Below, one piece after another: positions 32,985 to 42,111 of a stretch of DNA of 64,000 nucleotides (position 1 is its first letter; every line of letters begins with the position of its first letter). A program made the translations under genes and the position numbers. The DNA is taken from assembly GCA_025360015.1 (NCBI GenBank), contig JANYCZ010000078.1:32761-96760 (forward strand). Direction: 5' to 3'. The notes beneath the pieces were generated by a model. The model had not been told where the DNA came from. It was given only the letters and a program-made list of their open reading frames with translations, and searched no databases. The DNA comes from Verrucomicrobiota bacterium. GTDB taxonomy: Bacteria; Verrucomicrobiota; Verrucomicrobiia; Verrucomicrobiales; Verrucomicrobiaceae.

Positions 32985-33135
32985 GTGTTTGAAACCAAAC
33001 AGCGTTGGAAGGGAGGGAGTTTTAAACGTGTCTGCCCTCAGTGCAAGTGAGTTTTGCCCCCGGCGGGAACTTTCGGAAGCCGCGAGGCGTGTGAATTAGG
33101 ATGCCCTGCAGGCGGCGGCGTGGTATCCAGCTCCC

Positions 33136-33909
33136 ATGCGTGTGCTGTCTTTTATCCTTTTCGCGTCGATGCATTCCGTGATGGCGGCAGAACTGCCCCT
33201 GTCGGTCACGTTGGCAGGGCAGCCAGGGCCTTACACCCTCAAGCAATGGAAGATTGACTGGCCGGGGTGTGAATTCGAAGGTGGCATCGCGCAGGGGCGG
33301 GTGGTCATCGTCGAGAGCGATGCGCTGAAATGGCTGCGGGTGAACTTCGCCGTCGGGAAGATCGGACCTGAGCAAGGTGGCGCGGGATGGCGCATGCCGT
33401 TTGGCAAGCATGAGGCGGCGGAGCTAAGCTACACGCTGCGCTTCAGCAAGGATTTCGATTTCGTCAAAGGCGGCAAACTTCCGGGCCTGTGCGGCGGGCC
33501 GGACAATGTGAGCGGCGGACGTCGGGCCACGGGCACGAACGGATTCTCAGCGAGGCTGATGTGGCGCAAAGACGGGCGTGGTGAGGCCTACGTGTACCAC
33601 AAGAATCAAAAGGGCGACTATGGCGACAGCTTTGCCTTTCCTGCGGACTTCCGTTTTCCCACGCAGGCTGCGGTCAAAGTACGCATCGCTGTGACGATGA
33701 ACGCCGGGGGCAAACGCGATGGCGCTCTGCGGGTGTGGATCGACGGAAAGCTCCTGGTGGAACGAAGCGACATGGAATGGCGCACGGTGGACAGCTTTGG
33801 CGTGGATGGTCTCTACTTTGAAACCTTTCACGGCGGCGGCGATGCCTCATGGGCCCCGACGCGTGCCTGCTGGGCGGAGTTTGCGGATATGAAGATCAGC
33901 GGGCAGTGA
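33136..33909 (+). CDS. Secreted PL14-like polysaccharide lyase
   Basis: A 257-residue protein with a signal peptide (MRVLSFILFASMHSVMAAE). Its beta-jelly-roll pattern follows the PL14 family of alginate and related lyases: LRFSKDFDFVKGGKLPGLCG, NGFSARLMWRKDGRGEAY, a central DGALRVWIDGKL segment, and LYFETFHGGGDASWAPT at the end. These enzymes cut uronic-acid polymers by beta-elimination. The substrate cannot be fixed by eye. Together with the tannase, PmoA-like and CE15 proteins it points to secreted polysaccharide breakdown. Confidence 0.75.
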   Translation: MRVLSFILFASMHSVMAAELPLSVTLAGQPGPYTLKQWKIDWPGCEFEGGIAQGRVVIVESDALKWLRVNFAVGKIGPEQGGAGWRMPFGKHEAAELSYTLRFSKDFDFVKGGKLPGLCGGPDNVSGGRRATGTNGFSARLMWRKDGRGEAYVYHKNQKGDYGDSFAFPADFRFPTQAAVKVRIAVTMNAGGKRDGALRVWIDGKLLVERSDMEWRTVDSFGVDGLYFETFHGGGDASWAPTRACWAEFADMKISGQ

Positions 33910-33945
33910 TCTTTCCAACGCCAGCAAATCGGGGCTCGCGCGGGT

Positions 33946-33984
33946 AAAAAATTACGTGGCGGATGAACGAGTCATCCGCCACGT
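33946..33984 (-). terminator. Intrinsic terminator of the small lipoprotein gene
   Basis: ACGTGGCGGATGA (33954-33966) pairs perfectly with TCATCCGCCACGT (33972-33984) around loop ACGAG. On the minus strand the stem is followed by a T-rich tract (complement of taaaaaatta, 33945-33954). It lies just after the stop of the gene ending at 34007. Confidence 0.8.
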
Positions 33985-34006
33985 GCCAATGGGCTGGCCA
34001 GAGAAA

Positions 34007-34291
34007 TTAGAACAAGCCGAGGCCTGTGGAAGTGCGAACATTCAGAGGCGCGACATTAGCATTCACGCCCGCGTTAATGCCGCTGGATCTGGACGGGTAA
34101 TACATCGGGTGATTGTGGCCGTAGTACCGGTTGTTGTAGTAGCCTTCGCTGTAGTTGTTGTTGTGGTAGTACCGGGGATGGGGATTGCCATAGCCGGGAC
34201 GAGCGCCGGCATAGGCACCCGCACCGACGTCACAACTGGACAAAGTGACTGCGAGCAGACCGAGACTGAGGAACTGAAGGATGTGTTTCAT
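34007..34291 (-). CDS. Small Tyr/Asn-rich lipoprotein
   Basis: A 94-residue lipoprotein. MKHILQFLSLGLLAVTLSSC carries a lipobox (L-S-S-C). The mature part is rich in Gly, Tyr, Asn, His and Arg with YYHNNNYSEGYYNNRYYG and other YY pairs, a low-complexity pattern found in surface or adhesive proteins. No domain is recognised. It is followed by a strong terminator and is probably a single-gene unit. Confidence 0.7.
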   Translation of the reverse strand: MKHILQFLSLGLLAVTLSSCDVGAGAYAGARPGYGNPHPRYYHNNNYSEGYYNNRYYGHNHPMYYPSRSSGINAGVNANVAPLNVRTSTGLGLF

Positions 34292-34353
34292 TGGAGAGAG
34301 AGTGGATGTCTTCCGTACATCGTTCGAGGTTGATTTGTGGATGTATGGCCCTG

Positions 34354-36384
34354 TTACCTGACCTCGATCAACTGCACGGCGTCGGCGCCGACAATGCCGT
34401 CGGTGTCCTTGTTGCTGATGGTGATGACGGCGGGCTTGTCGGCGGTGAAGGGAAAGACACCGAGGCTGACGAAGAGCTTGTCGATGGGCGGTGCTTTGCG
34501 CTGATTCACGAGCATTATGTCTGTGCCGCCTGCATGCGCGATGCTCACCGGGACATTGCTGGCGCGATTGGGGGCAGAGGCGTACGACATGCGCACTTCG
34601 TATTTGCCGGACGTCGGGATTTTCAGACGGTAGGTGATGGTCTTGGAACCTTTTTCGGAGTTTGCATCATGGAAGCTCGATCCATCAACTGGGCTGCCGT
34701 AGGAACTGCCGGTCCATTGGCCCATTCTTTCGGCATACTCTTCGGTCATGACGATCCCGGGCAGCTTGGCGGAGCGGATCATGTTCTTGAGAGAGGCGAG
34801 TTCGAGCACGGCTTTTTGTTCGAGCAGCTTTTTGCGCAGGGCAGAGACGTCGATATTTTGCACTGGGATCTTTGCCTTGATCGCCATCACTGCGGCGAGT
34901 CCGGATGCCTGACCCAGTGCCATATAGACCGGCTCCATGCGCAGCGAACAGTACGCGATGTGGCTGGCGGAGAGGCAGACGGGAACGAGCAGGTTTTCGC
35001 ACTCGGCGCGCTTGGGTGTCAGGCTGCGGTAGGGGATGTGATAAGGCAGCGCGGGCGTATCTTGAAAGCTGCCTTCGTCACGCACGGTGCCGTCTTCAGC
35101 GAGGATGCGCTGCACAATGTGGCAGTCGATGAGGAACGAGCCCATGCCCACGGAGTCGTCTTTGAAGATGTCGGTTTGCAGATCCTTCTGCACCATGACG
35201 TAATCGCCGATCATGCGGCGGCCTTCGCGGATGTAGAGGGCGTAGGGCCAGTGGGCGTTGTCGGCGAACTCGTCTTTGCACAAGCCCCACGAATTGGCCT
35301 GATCGCGCAAGCTTTGCGGCACGCGCTCGTCATGACCGAGGAACCACAGCATGCCCTGGATGAAGTCGGTGTGGTCCTGCCAGATGCGGGCGCGGGTGGC
35401 AGCATCGCCATCGGGGTAGTCGAAGTTTGCGCCGGGATAGTCGGTGGAAAACAGGCCCTGAGCATTGAGGTCGTATTTACCGTTGGCGACGTTGCCGAGA
35501 TGGAACAAGCGGCCGAAGCGAACACCGGGGAAGGCCTGGATGAGGCGCAGCAGCAGCTCGTAGTGTACGGGGTAGTAACTTGCCGGTTTTGGAAAGGGCA
35601 CCATGATGTCCGCGCGCTGCGTGACGCAGATGCGGAAGTTGTAGCTTTGGGTGAGCTTGTCCGCGCTGCCGGGGGCGAGCTTTGAATCTGGGAACACGCC
35701 ATAGATTGGCTTGCCCTGGGCATCCACGCCGGAGATGCTCGCGGGGGTGCCGTGAATGTAGCTCGGTCCTTTGCCGCCGATGCCGGGGCAGTCGCTCTCC
35801 ATCACTTCGACTGTGCGCGGACGGATCGGCATGGGGTGATAGCCCGCGAGCGATTCTCCATACTGCGCGGTGCTCTCGCGTCCGACGATGTAGCTGACCT
35901 TGGCCGCTGCCATGAGGTCGCCTTCATAGGTGGCGTCGATGAACTGCTTGCCCTGGTAGGTGGTGCCATCACTGGTGGTCAGGCTGGTGATGCGTGCGCC
36001 TTCCTGCGTGATTGATTTGAGCGCCTGCGCCGTGACCACCTTCACGCCTGCCTCTTTGAGCATCGCTTGAAACGCGGTGAGGTTCGCGCTTGGCTCCGCG
36101 TACCACATGGTGTCTGGCTTTGCGGCGGCGGCGCGACCGAAGTACTCGCGTGGAAAGCCGCCGATGGTGTCCTCCTTGCCCACGTCAGAGCGGCACAAGC
36201 CGCCCGTGACCATGCCGCCGATCCATTTCGTGGGCTCGATGACCACCACGGATGCGCCTTCACGTGCCGCGACGATGCCAGCGCTCAAACCGGCAGGTGT
36301 GCCGCCGTAAACGACGAGATCAAAATCTGCGGCGGAGAGCGGCGTGGCGAGGCAGAGAGCGAAGAGGAGGCGTGGCAGGGACAT
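34354..36384 (-). CDS. Secreted FAD-dependent oxidoreductase with C-terminal carbohydrate-binding-like domain
   Basis: A 676-residue protein with a signal peptide (MSLPRLLFALCLATPLSAAD). The Rossmann FAD site is DFDLVVYGGTPAGLSAGIVA, and residues ~40-560 fit the FAD_oxidored family (PF12831) common in verrucomicrobial and planctomycete sugar-related gene sets. The last ~120 residues (KTITYRLKIPTSGKYEVRMS ... GADAVQLIEV) form a golvesin/CBM-like beta-sandwich. Oxidation of a sugar or alcohol in the periplasm is likely; the substrate is unknown. The PmoA-like gene is upstream on the same strand, 56 bp away, and may be co-transcribed. Confidence 0.8.
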   Translation of the reverse strand: MSLPRLLFALCLATPLSAADFDLVVYGGTPAGLSAGIVAAREGASVVVIEPTKWIGGMVTGGLCRSDVGKEDTIGGFPREYFGRAAAAKPDTMWYAEPSANLTAFQAMLKEAGVKVVTAQALKSITQEGARITSLTTSDGTTYQGKQFIDATYEGDLMAAAKVSYIVGRESTAQYGESLAGYHPMPIRPRTVEVMESDCPGIGGKGPSYIHGTPASISGVDAQGKPIYGVFPDSKLAPGSADKLTQSYNFRICVTQRADIMVPFPKPASYYPVHYELLLRLIQAFPGVRFGRLFHLGNVANGKYDLNAQGLFSTDYPGANFDYPDGDAATRARIWQDHTDFIQGMLWFLGHDERVPQSLRDQANSWGLCKDEFADNAHWPYALYIREGRRMIGDYVMVQKDLQTDIFKDDSVGMGSFLIDCHIVQRILAEDGTVRDEGSFQDTPALPYHIPYRSLTPKRAECENLLVPVCLSASHIAYCSLRMEPVYMALGQASGLAAVMAIKAKIPVQNIDVSALRKKLLEQKAVLELASLKNMIRSAKLPGIVMTEEYAERMGQWTGSSYGSPVDGSSFHDANSEKGSKTITYRLKIPTSGKYEVRMSYASAPNRASNVPVSIAHAGGTDIMLVNQRKAPPIDKLFVSLGVFPFTADKPAVITISNKDTDGIVGADAVQLIEVR

Positions 36385-36440
36385 GCGATGAAAAAGGAGC
36401 AGGCAACAGCGGCCCGCATCTGTTTTTCACCTTTTCACCA

Positions 36441-37415
36441 TTACTCCTTCGCGAAGGCCGCGTAGGCTTCAGCGACTTTGCCTTCCTTCTCATCGCCCTT
36501 GTGGAAGAGGAAGAGGTGGCGCAGGAGGGTGTATTCACCCTTCTTGAGTTCATAGGTGCCGTCAGGAGCGTCTTTGTCGAGCGCCTTGGTGCCGAAGGGA
36601 TTGGCGGTGAAGAGGCCGTAGGTGCGGACATGCCACGGCGTGGGGAAGCGGAAGCTGGAGGGGTGATTCAGCATGGCCACGCCGACGTGGTCGCCACCGA
36701 CGATGCCGTAGTAATCGCACCACTTCGCGCGTTTGCCCCAGGCAGCCGCATCGGTGAGGCCTTCGCTGTTGATGATGTGGCCGCTGCCCTTTTTGCTCTT
36801 TTCAATTTCAACGGCCATTTCGGTGGGGACGCGGATGCTGAGGCCGGCGTCTTTTTTGTCCTCAAATGTGGCGGTGCCATCGGTGGCCGTGAGGATTTGC
36901 TTCATCTCGATGCTGCGGCTGCCTTCGCCAGTGCGGAAGATCATGGTGCGTTCTTCTTCGAGGTATTTTTTACCGTCGTGATCGAGGTAGTCGATGACGG
37001 AGACGAGGATGGCGGAGTCAGGCTTCGCCTCAAGGGTCTTGAATTCACGATGTTTCTCGCTGCCCAGTTTGGCGATGTGCGCGGCGCCTTTGACTGGATC
37101 GCTGAAGGTGGCGAGTTCGGCCCAGGATTGCACGCCGTTGATGCCTTCAAGACCAAAGCAGATGCCGCGGTGGTGCGGATGATCGTGCTGCTCGCCTTCG
37201 ACGGTCTTCATCGGGTAGTTGCGCGTCATCTGCTTGCCGGTTGGGCCGAAGACGGGGGCGAGGTAGGGCTTGTTGGCCTGATCGACGATGTATTCAGCGA
37301 AGACCTGCCCATCGACCTTTACGACGGCTCCACCCGTGGCGGTTTTTTCGACGGTGAATTGGGCAGCGCTGGCCAAGGAGGCGAGCAGGAGGGATACGGC
37401 GAGGAGCAGTTTCAT
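36441..37415 (-). CDS. PmoA-family (DUF6807) secreted protein
   Basis: A 324-residue protein with a signal peptide (MKLLLAVSLLLASLASAAQ). It has the family signature DHPHHRGICFGLEGINGV plus GEGSRSIEMKQILTATDG and SFRFPTPWHVRTYGLFTANP. The family is named after PmoA by database tradition but is found in sugar-catabolism operons and has no proven methane-oxidation role. ATG 37415 is chosen for the signal peptide. It sits directly upstream of the FAD oxidoreductase, consistent with a shared pathway. Confidence 0.8.
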   Translation of the reverse strand: MKLLLAVSLLLASLASAAQFTVEKTATGGAVVKVDGQVFAEYIVDQANKPYLAPVFGPTGKQMTRNYPMKTVEGEQHDHPHHRGICFGLEGINGVQSWAELATFSDPVKGAAHIAKLGSEKHREFKTLEAKPDSAILVSVIDYLDHDGKKYLEEERTMIFRTGEGSRSIEMKQILTATDGTATFEDKKDAGLSIRVPTEMAVEIEKSKKGSGHIINSEGLTDAAAWGKRAKWCDYYGIVGGDHVGVAMLNHPSSFRFPTPWHVRTYGLFTANPFGTKALDKDAPDGTYELKKGEYTLLRHLFLFHKGDEKEGKVAEAYAAFAKE

Positions 37416-37462
37416 GGTGGTGGCAGTGAACGTCGGTGAGATTGGAATGCTTTCGGCAGAGA

Positions 37463-38254
37463 TCAATCCCAGCCGCGGAAGAACTTGAGTGCGGTCTGGC
37501 TGGTGTCCGCGGCGACTTTTTCGGTCGTCTCTCCACGCAGCGCGGCGATGGCGCGCGCGGTGTCCGCCACGTAGGCGGGTTCGCAGCGTTTGCCGCGATG
37601 CGGCACGGGCGCGAGGTAAGGCGCGTCGGTTTCAATCATGTAGCTGGCGGAAGGTACCAGACGTGCCGTTTCGGCGATGAGGGCGGCGTTTTTAAAACTG
37701 ACGATGCCGGTGAAGGAGATGAGGTGGCCGCGCTCCAGCAGCGGCTGAGCCTGCTCCAGAGTGCCGGTGAAGCAGTGAAACACGCCGCGCAGCCGGTCGC
37801 TGTATGGCAGGACGAGTGCGGTAAGATCCTCCCAGCTTTCGCGATTGTGCAGGATCACGTTCAGCTTCAACTCCGCCGCTAGTTCGAGCTGCGCGGTGAG
37901 GACCTGGGCCTGATGTGCCCGCCAGCCGGCAAGCGTAAAACCCTCCGGCGGCGCATGAAAATAATCGAGGCCGATCTCGCCGATGGCGCAGACTTTGGGA
38001 TGCTGGGCGAGTTCGCGCAGTTCGCTGATCCAGCCGTCTCCACTAACGGAGTCCACATCGCAGGGATGAATGCCCACCGCCACGCGCACATCCGGCTCGT
38101 GTTCGGCGATGGCGAGCAGTTTGCGGGCGGTTTCGAGATCTGTGGCGGGAGCCACCATGCGAGTGATCCCGGCGGCGCGTGCGCGTGCCAGCACGGCGGG
38201 CAGGTCGCCGTCGAATTTTGTGCTGCCGAGGTGGGTGTGCGTGTCGAAAAACAT
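37463..38254 (-). CDS. TatD family metal-dependent DNase/hydrolase
   Basis: A 263-residue amidohydrolase-fold protein. Metal-binding sites are FDTHTHLG at the start, ICAIGEIGLDYFHAP (Glu), LNVILHNRESWED (His), VFHCFTGTLEQA (His) and MIETDAPYLAPVPHRGKRCEP (Asp). TatD proteins are 3'-5' exonucleases implicated in DNA repair and quality control. The ATG at 38254 (MFFDTHTHLG) is chosen rather than the frame opening at 38296. Confidence 0.88.
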   Translation of the reverse strand: MFFDTHTHLGSTKFDGDLPAVLARARAAGITRMVAPATDLETARKLLAIAEHEPDVRVAVGIHPCDVDSVSGDGWISELRELAQHPKVCAIGEIGLDYFHAPPEGFTLAGWRAHQAQVLTAQLELAAELKLNVILHNRESWEDLTALVLPYSDRLRGVFHCFTGTLEQAQPLLERGHLISFTGIVSFKNAALIAETARLVPSASYMIETDAPYLAPVPHRGKRCEPAYVADTARAIAALRGETTEKVAADTSQTALKFFRGWD

Positions 38255-38342
38255 GCCCTGCGCCTTCGCATCTGGGGGCCGGGTGTCAAGCGTCACGAAT
38301 TAGTCCTTTCCTCGCGCTCCTCATTCATGGTAAACCACGTCC

Positions 38343-39821
38343 ATGCTTCTCTCCCGACTGCTTTTGGTTTTGCTCTGTCTGCCACCGCTTTTAGGGGCCG
38401 CGCCGGAAGATTATTTTGGCATTCACGTGATCGATGAAAGCACCGGGCGTGGTGTGCCGCTGATCACGCTGAAAACAACCAATCACATCGCGCTGACGAC
38501 GGACAGCGCGGGCTGGATCGCTTTCAACGAGCCGGGCCTGATGAATCGCGCGGTGTATTTCAGTTTTGAGGGGCCGGGATATGCACTGCCCAAGGATGGG
38601 TTTGGCTTTGTCGGCGTGCGGCTGACGCCCGTGGCGGGAAAGTCGGTGGAGGTGAAGGTGCTGCGCACCAACCTCGCGGAACGTCTGTGCCGGCTGACAG
38701 GGCAGGGGATTTACCGCGACAGCACGCTGTTGGGACATGAGCCACCACTGCCGAGTCCCAATCTGTTTGCGGATGTGGTGGGCCAGGACTCGGTGCAGGT
38801 GGTGCCATGGAAAGGGCGCTATTACTGGATCTTTGGCGACACGCTGCGGCCCAACTATCCGCTGGGCAACTACCACTCCACCGCAGCGTGGAGCGATGCG
38901 CCGGACAAAGGCGGGCTCGAGCCCGAGCACGGCATCCACTTTGAATACATCACTGATGAAAACGGGGCGGTGGCGAAGATGCTGCCGATGGAGGAGCCCG
39001 GTGCCGTGTGGCTCTTTGGCATGCACACGGTGATGGATGCGCAGAAGAAGGAGCACCTCATGGCGCATTACTCGCGCTGGCGTGATCTGGGCAAACGGCT
39101 GGAGCATGGACTGGCGGAGCTGGATGAATCGACCGCGCGCTTTCGCCGGATCGCGGTGCTCGGGGATGAGTTTGACTGGCAGCATCCACAAGGCAATGCC
39201 GTGCGGGCCAAGGGTGAAGACGGCGACTGGATTTATTTCGCCACGCCCTTTTGCCGCACGCGTGTGAAGGCGGACTACGATTCGGTGCAAAACACTTCAG
39301 CCTATGAGTCGCTGGCGTGGTCGGTGGAGCATGGCGACTATGTCTGGCAACAGGCGCTCAAACCGACGACGCAGCAGGATGAGGAAGAGCTCATCGCCGA
39401 AAAGAAAATGCCCGGGGAGAAGGCGCGCATGCAGGTGGTGGACGCACAGACGGACAAGCCGGTGCATGTGCATGCCGGCAGCGTGCATTGGAACAAGCAC
39501 CGCGAGCGCTGGGTCATGATCGCGGTGCAGCAAAGCGGCAGTGATTCCTATCTCGGGGAGGTGTGGTATGCGGAGGCCCGGCAAATCGAAGGCCCGTGGC
39601 GCAAAGCGGTGAAGATCGCTACGCATCCGAAATACAGCTTCTACAATCCCAGCCATCATGCGTTTTTCGACCAGCAGGACGGACGCATCATCTATTTCCA
39701 GGGAACGTATGCTGAAACGTTCTCCGGCAATCCCATCACCACGCCACGCTATGACTACAATCAGATCATGTATCGGCTGGATCTGGATGATGAGCGGCTG
39801 AAGGCGGCGCGGGTGGAGTGA
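38343..39821 (+). CDS. Secreted beta-propeller protein (DUF4185/glycosidase-like)
   Basis: A 492-residue protein with a signal peptide (MLLSRLLLVLLCLPPLLGAA). Residues ~30-105 form a carboxypeptidase-regulatory-like Ig domain (HVIDESTGRGVPLITLKT). The rest is a five-bladed propeller pattern: YYWIFGDTLRPNYPLGNYHS, GDWIYFATPFCRTRVK, ERWVMIAVQQ, YAEARQIEGPWRKAVK and GRIIYFQGTYAETFSG. 'FGDT' and 'GPW' blocks recall DUF4185 and GH43/GH117-type folds. A hydrolase or binding role is plausible but unproven. Confidence 0.6.
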   Translation: MLLSRLLLVLLCLPPLLGAAPEDYFGIHVIDESTGRGVPLITLKTTNHIALTTDSAGWIAFNEPGLMNRAVYFSFEGPGYALPKDGFGFVGVRLTPVAGKSVEVKVLRTNLAERLCRLTGQGIYRDSTLLGHEPPLPSPNLFADVVGQDSVQVVPWKGRYYWIFGDTLRPNYPLGNYHSTAAWSDAPDKGGLEPEHGIHFEYITDENGAVAKMLPMEEPGAVWLFGMHTVMDAQKKEHLMAHYSRWRDLGKRLEHGLAELDESTARFRRIAVLGDEFDWQHPQGNAVRAKGEDGDWIYFATPFCRTRVKADYDSVQNTSAYESLAWSVEHGDYVWQQALKPTTQQDEEELIAEKKMPGEKARMQVVDAQTDKPVHVHAGSVHWNKHRERWVMIAVQQSGSDSYLGEVWYAEARQIEGPWRKAVKIATHPKYSFYNPSHHAFFDQQDGRIIYFQGTYAETFSGNPITTPRYDYNQIMYRLDLDDERLKAARVE

Positions 39822-39861
39822 CGTGGGCTGCCTGCCGGACGAGCGAAGACACTCCCCATTA

Positions 39862-40626
39862 TCAGGGGAGTCGTTCGCCGTGGATTTTTACCCCGACTTC
39901 ACCGCGAGTGCATACTCCATCAAGAGTGTTGTCATCTGTCAGTCTGACCTCCCAGTCCCATGTGTGAACGAGAAGATACTTGCCTCCTTTATAGCTAAAA
40001 CTGCCCGTGTCTTTCCAGTAGTTGTAAGTGTAGTCCTTGTTAAATGACCATTCAGCTTTGACGTTGTTGCTTTGCGTGATGTTCCATTTGCCAACGATTT
40101 TGAGCGGACCCGCCGGAAGTGGCTTGAGCCGATCCTGTTTGGCTTTGACGATCTGGGCATCCTCTAGCCGACCCTCTTTTGTCAAACGGCCCACCAGCGG
40201 GTCCAGCACCCTGGAATAAGCATCTTTCAATGGCTGCAGCTTGCGATCTCTGTCCTGAGACAGTTTCCCCACCGCTGCGCGATAAGCAGAACGCAGCTTT
40301 TTGAAGCCATCCTGAGTGCTGGCATCATCCGTCGAAGGCACCGACTTGGTGGCCGCTACGGATTCGATTTCAGCTTTGTAAGCAAGTGCATCGTCCAGCT
40401 TTCCTGCCTTCTGTGCTGAAGCACGCGAGCTTTCAAGAGTCGCCAGATACTTCGCACTCAAATCAGCAACCGCCTTTTCGTAAGGCTGAATGACCTGAGC
40501 TTTTGATTTCGATTCATACTCAGCCTGCAAGGGGACTAATTCCGACACCACCCTCTCTTGAGCATGGATGCCAGTGAGTACATGTGTAGATAACAGGAAA
40601 AGGATAAGCGTACGAATCGTCTTCAT
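39862..40626 (-). CDS. Secreted coiled-coil protein with lysate-type repeats
   Basis: A 254-residue protein with a signal peptide (MKTIRTLILFLLSTHVLTGI, cleavage near HAQ). Residues ~25-160 are helical, with blocks such as QKAGKLDDALAYKAEIE and KEGRLEDAQIVKAKQDRL that recur in secreted verrucomicrobial and planctomycete proteins. The last ~80 residues form a beta-sandwich (IVGKWNITQSNNVKAEWSF ... DWEVRLTDDNTLDG), similar to lipocalin-like or galectin-like domains. ATG 40626 chosen for the signal. Function unknown. Confidence 0.65.
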   Translation of the reverse strand: MKTIRTLILFLLSTHVLTGIHAQERVVSELVPLQAEYESKSKAQVIQPYEKAVADLSAKYLATLESSRASAQKAGKLDDALAYKAEIESVAATKSVPSTDDASTQDGFKKLRSAYRAAVGKLSQDRDRKLQPLKDAYSRVLDPLVGRLTKEGRLEDAQIVKAKQDRLKPLPAGPLKIVGKWNITQSNNVKAEWSFNKDYTYNYWKDTGSFSYKGGKYLLVHTWDWEVRLTDDNTLDGVCTRGEVGVKIHGERLP

Positions 40627-40854
40627 AAGCAGCGGGATGAGTATTTGGAGTTTTCGGTGATTCACATTGCTGGATGGCCGTATTGATTGCGAGAGCTTTT
40701 TAACACCGGCAGCGGAGGTGTGTCGAAGTAGCTCTGGAACGCGCAGGCTGGCATCGGCTTTGCTTTATTCAGAATGGTGGCTGAATCTCCATGCTTGCTC
40801 TTTTCCGCGCAGCCCGATAGCCTGCGCTGAAATTCAATCAATCCAACCACCGCC

Positions 40855-41589
40855 ATGTCCGCCTATCTCGCAGAACTCCTCGGTACAATGATTCTGGTTC
40901 TCCTCGGCGACGGCGTCGTGGCGAATGTGGTGTTGAAGCAGACGAAGGGCAATAACGGGGGGTGGATTGTGATCACCGCTGGCTGGGGATGCGCCGTGAC
41001 GGTGGCGGTTTACTGCACCCATACCATCAGCGGCGCGCATTTAAATCCTGCCGTGACACTGGGACTTGCCGTCATTGGGAAATTCGACTGGGCCCTGGTT
41101 TCCGGCTACATCGCCGCGCAGTTGGCAGGTGGATTCCTCGGCGGCATTCTTGTCTGGCTGGCCTACCTGCCACACTGGCCGGTGACCACGTCACAAGGTG
41201 ACAAGCTCGCGGTCTTCAGCACCGCTCCGGCCATCCGCCATACCGTGGGCAATCTGATCTGCGAAGCCATCGGCACCACTCTCCTGGTGCTCGGTGTGCT
41301 GGCAGTCCTCTCCCCCGCCAACCTTCTGCCGAACTCGGGTTTCGACAAAGGCTTTGCCCCCGCGCTCGTCGGTCTGCTGGTCTGGTCGATCGGCCTGTCC
41401 CTCGGTGGCCCCACCGGCTATGCCATCAATCCCGCGCGCGACCTCGGCCCACGCCTCGCACATTTCGTGCTGCCGATTCCCGGCAAAGGCAGCTCTGATT
41501 GGGGCTACGCCTGGATTCCCGTCGTGGGTCCGATCATCGGCGGGATTGCGGGGGCGCTGATTTACAAGGCGCTATGGGCGGCGGTGTGA
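40855..41589 (+). CDS. glpF: MIP family aquaglyceroporin (glycerol facilitator-like)
   Basis: A 244-residue inner-membrane channel with six spans. The two NPA loops are GAHLNPAVTLGL and AINPARDLGPRL. The Asp after NPAR and overall loop shape are those of glycerol-transporting rather than water-specific channels. The ATG at 40855 (MSAYLAELLGT) lacks a Shine-Dalgarno; the upstream context is accaccgcc. No glycerol kinase is adjacent. Length is normal (E. coli GlpF has 281). Confidence 0.88.
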   Translation: MSAYLAELLGTMILVLLGDGVVANVVLKQTKGNNGGWIVITAGWGCAVTVAVYCTHTISGAHLNPAVTLGLAVIGKFDWALVSGYIAAQLAGGFLGGILVWLAYLPHWPVTTSQGDKLAVFSTAPAIRHTVGNLICEAIGTTLLVLGVLAVLSPANLLPNSGFDKGFAPALVGLLVWSIGLSLGGPTGYAINPARDLGPRLAHFVLPIPGKGSSDWGYAWIPVVGPIIGGIAGALIYKALWAAV

Positions 41590-41622
41590 TTAATTCGGCG
41601 CGTGTCGTGCAAGCAGCTAGGT

Positions 41623-42093
41623 CTACTGAGCCTCAGCCTCGTGTTCGTCGGTTGTCGGATGATCGAGACGATCTATTGCATTTGGTATGCTGCGAAACTT
41701 TGTCGGCCAGAGGATTGTTTTTACCTCACTTGCAGCGAGCAATGCTTGGGACAAATGTCCTTCAAAGCTTTGCAAACGGCCGTTGTGAAGCATGATCCTT
41801 GCTTTCTTGTTTCCCACTCCCTCGCGAAAGCTGATTTCCACCAGACAGACCTGATAGGCTTGTTGTTGGAAGAGAGGCGCATTAGAACCGTCTGTGTGGA
41901 AGCAGAGGGTTATTTTTCCAGGCAGGGGTCTTTGTACCAGCCGAATCGTTTGGATTTGACGATCCAGAATGTCTTTATCGGCAGGTGGCAGACAAGATTT
42001 GGTCAAACAGATCAGGTGTTTTTCCAGTTCATTCAATTCAAGTTCACCGCCTCGAATGAAAGACATTATCCTGGAAAAAAATCCCTGTTTCAT
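41623..42093 (-). CDS. Hypothetical protein
   Basis: A 156-residue protein I do not recognise. It has an amphipathic start (MKQGFFSRIMSFIRGGELEL), a cysteine-containing LEKHLICLTKSCLPPADKDI, and a central beta segment (RPLPGKITLCFHTDG). There is no signal peptide. I prefer this strand because the competing plus-strand ORF (41602-42099) lacks sensible domain sequence. It starts 18 bp after the stop of ppk on the same strand, so it could be a late member of the polyphosphate operon. Confidence 0.5.
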   Translation of the reverse strand: MKQGFFSRIMSFIRGGELELNELEKHLICLTKSCLPPADKDILDRQIQTIRLVQRPLPGKITLCFHTDGSNAPLFQQQAYQVCLVEISFREGVGNKKARIMLHNGRLQSFEGHLSQALLAASEVKTILWPTKFRSIPNAIDRLDHPTTDEHEAEAQ

Positions 42094-42111
42094 GAATGAA
42101 GATTGACGCTT

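Noticed and set aside
34291..35685. A 464-codon plus-strand ORF opposite the FAD oxidoreductase
   Set aside because: It is antisense to a gene with a full Rossmann site and signal peptide.
40662..40856. A 64-codon minus-strand ORF in the glpF upstream region
   Set aside because: It starts inside the glpF start codon region and has no signal or domain; possibly eroded DNA.
41602..42099. Plus-strand ORF opposite the hypothetical protein at 41623-42093
   Set aside because: It has scattered Cys and no domain; the minus-strand product looks more like a folded protein. Not fully settled.
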